Part shown: positions 63,431 through 64,000 of the stretch, one piece after another
Numbering within the stretch: position 1 is the first letter of the stretch
How the letters are laid out: every line of letters begins with the position of its first letter
DNA from: Tillus elongatus
Lineage: Eukaryota; Arthropoda; Insecta; Coleoptera; Cleridae
Reading direction: 5' to 3'
Assembly: GCA_964006375.1 (NCBI GenBank)
Contig: OZ023266.1
Coordinates: 63,471,446 to 63,535,445, forward strand
Length of the DNA: 64,000 nt
The notes under the pieces: generated by a model
Databases searched by the model: none
What the model saw: only the letters and a program-made list of their open reading frames with translations
Told to the model about the DNA's origin: nothing
Translations under genes and position numbers: made by a program

Positions 63431-64000
63431 TCCGGTAGGCTACTTCTGTGAGGGTACAACACAGGAATATAAGGTAACAACAGCTAACCTCAACACTAAG
63501 TCAAAAAGTTAAGGTTAAAAAATGTCAAGCTACAAAGCTATAAAAGATTGCAGGTATACAGTCATAAATTACTACATGCAACAAACAAAACTAACACAAG
63601 TCAAAATTGAACTACATAAAAGCTAATTTGTCTTGAGATTTCAAATTACAATAAGTCTAACTCTAAAACTCATTAAAGCTCAAAAAATTCTTCAAAAGTT
63701 CTTTAAAAAATTCACCCTTGGCAGGGTATCTTTAAGTTCAAGTTGAAGACAACAACAAGAGCGAAAGCAAACAGCACAAACACCAGCAGACCATGCAGCT
63801 GAGAAGAAACTTTCAGAGAACATCAAACTCACTAAATGAATGGTAATTAAAACAGAAGCGAGTTTTTTCTGTTTTATGAAACATGAAACACGCCAAGATG
63901 GCGAAGCTACTTACTTGTCTTGTTGAACAGGACTAAAAACTATACAGTTGAATGTCCAAGGAGCATGCTTCATCTGTTGTTATAGGATTGATACATTGGC

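Overview
The window looks like nuclear DNA from an arthropod, most likely an insect. It is AT-rich (about two thirds A+T by eye) with small spliced exons, long (TA)n microsatellites and a dense, layered population of eukaryotic transposons: non-LTR retrotransposons with RNase H tails, Tc1/mariner, pogo, hAT and THAP-type DNA elements, LTRs and tRNA-derived SINEs. I see no bacterial-style operons, ribosome binding sites, rRNA genes or CRISPR arrays. The species cannot be fixed from the sequence.

Only two host genes are recognisable, and both are made of short exons that are easily missed among repeat-derived open frames. (1) A complete ubiquitin-conjugating enzyme E2 S gene (UBE2S) lies on the minus strand, in five exons between 38492 and 24700. 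It encodes 204 aa, including the active-site Cys101 and the Leu-Lys-Arg-Leu C-terminal tail. Its introns 3 and 4 (5.0 and 8.0 kb) have been filled by two I/Jockey-type LINEs (34061-36428 and about 25150-28411), satellites and microsatellites. (2) A fragment of a polycystin-1-like gene with an REJ-type region lies on the plus strand. Four exons in matching splice phase (53069-53162, 57133-57245, 59498-59655, 60790-60997) give about 191 residues; both ends of the gene are outside the window or unrecognised.

Layout. 0-8 kb: a dispersed repeat copy, a 2.9 kb element with subterminal repeats, a 308 bp hAT MITE and a LINE tail. 8-16.2 kb: Tc1 relics, a TTCGAA-rich hAT MITE, a Tc1/LINE chimera, and three copies of a tRNA-derived SINE, two of them in a 290 bp tandem array. 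16.56-20.07 kb: a complete but dead pogo/Tigger element with a nested repeat. 20-24 kb: LINE, pogo and mariner-like debris. 24.7-38.5 kb: the UBE2S gene. 38.8-42.7 kb: two hairpin MITEs, a solo LTR, a large palindrome, and a second LTR carrying two nested DNA transposons. 43.5-45.0 kb: a second copy of the THAP/SWIM element seen in that LTR. 45.2-46.6 kb: a MITE and a related repeat. 47.9-50.7 kb: a hAT element with terminal repeats and target duplication. 51-61 kb: the polycystin-like gene, its introns filled with a SINE, mariner relics and LINE tails. 61-64 kb: LINE and hAT remnants and a Penelope-like tail motif.

The most unusual items are: the paired THAP and SWIM zinc-finger genes carried convergently by an ISL2EU-like element present in two inverted, internally deleted copies; the five-copy SINE family; the near-perfect palindrome around 40.2 kb; a 138 bp periodic array at 30.1-30.6 kb; and the telomere-like CCTAA tail of the second LINE. 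Most transposon reading frames are broken, so the window is mainly a record of nested insertions around two host genes.
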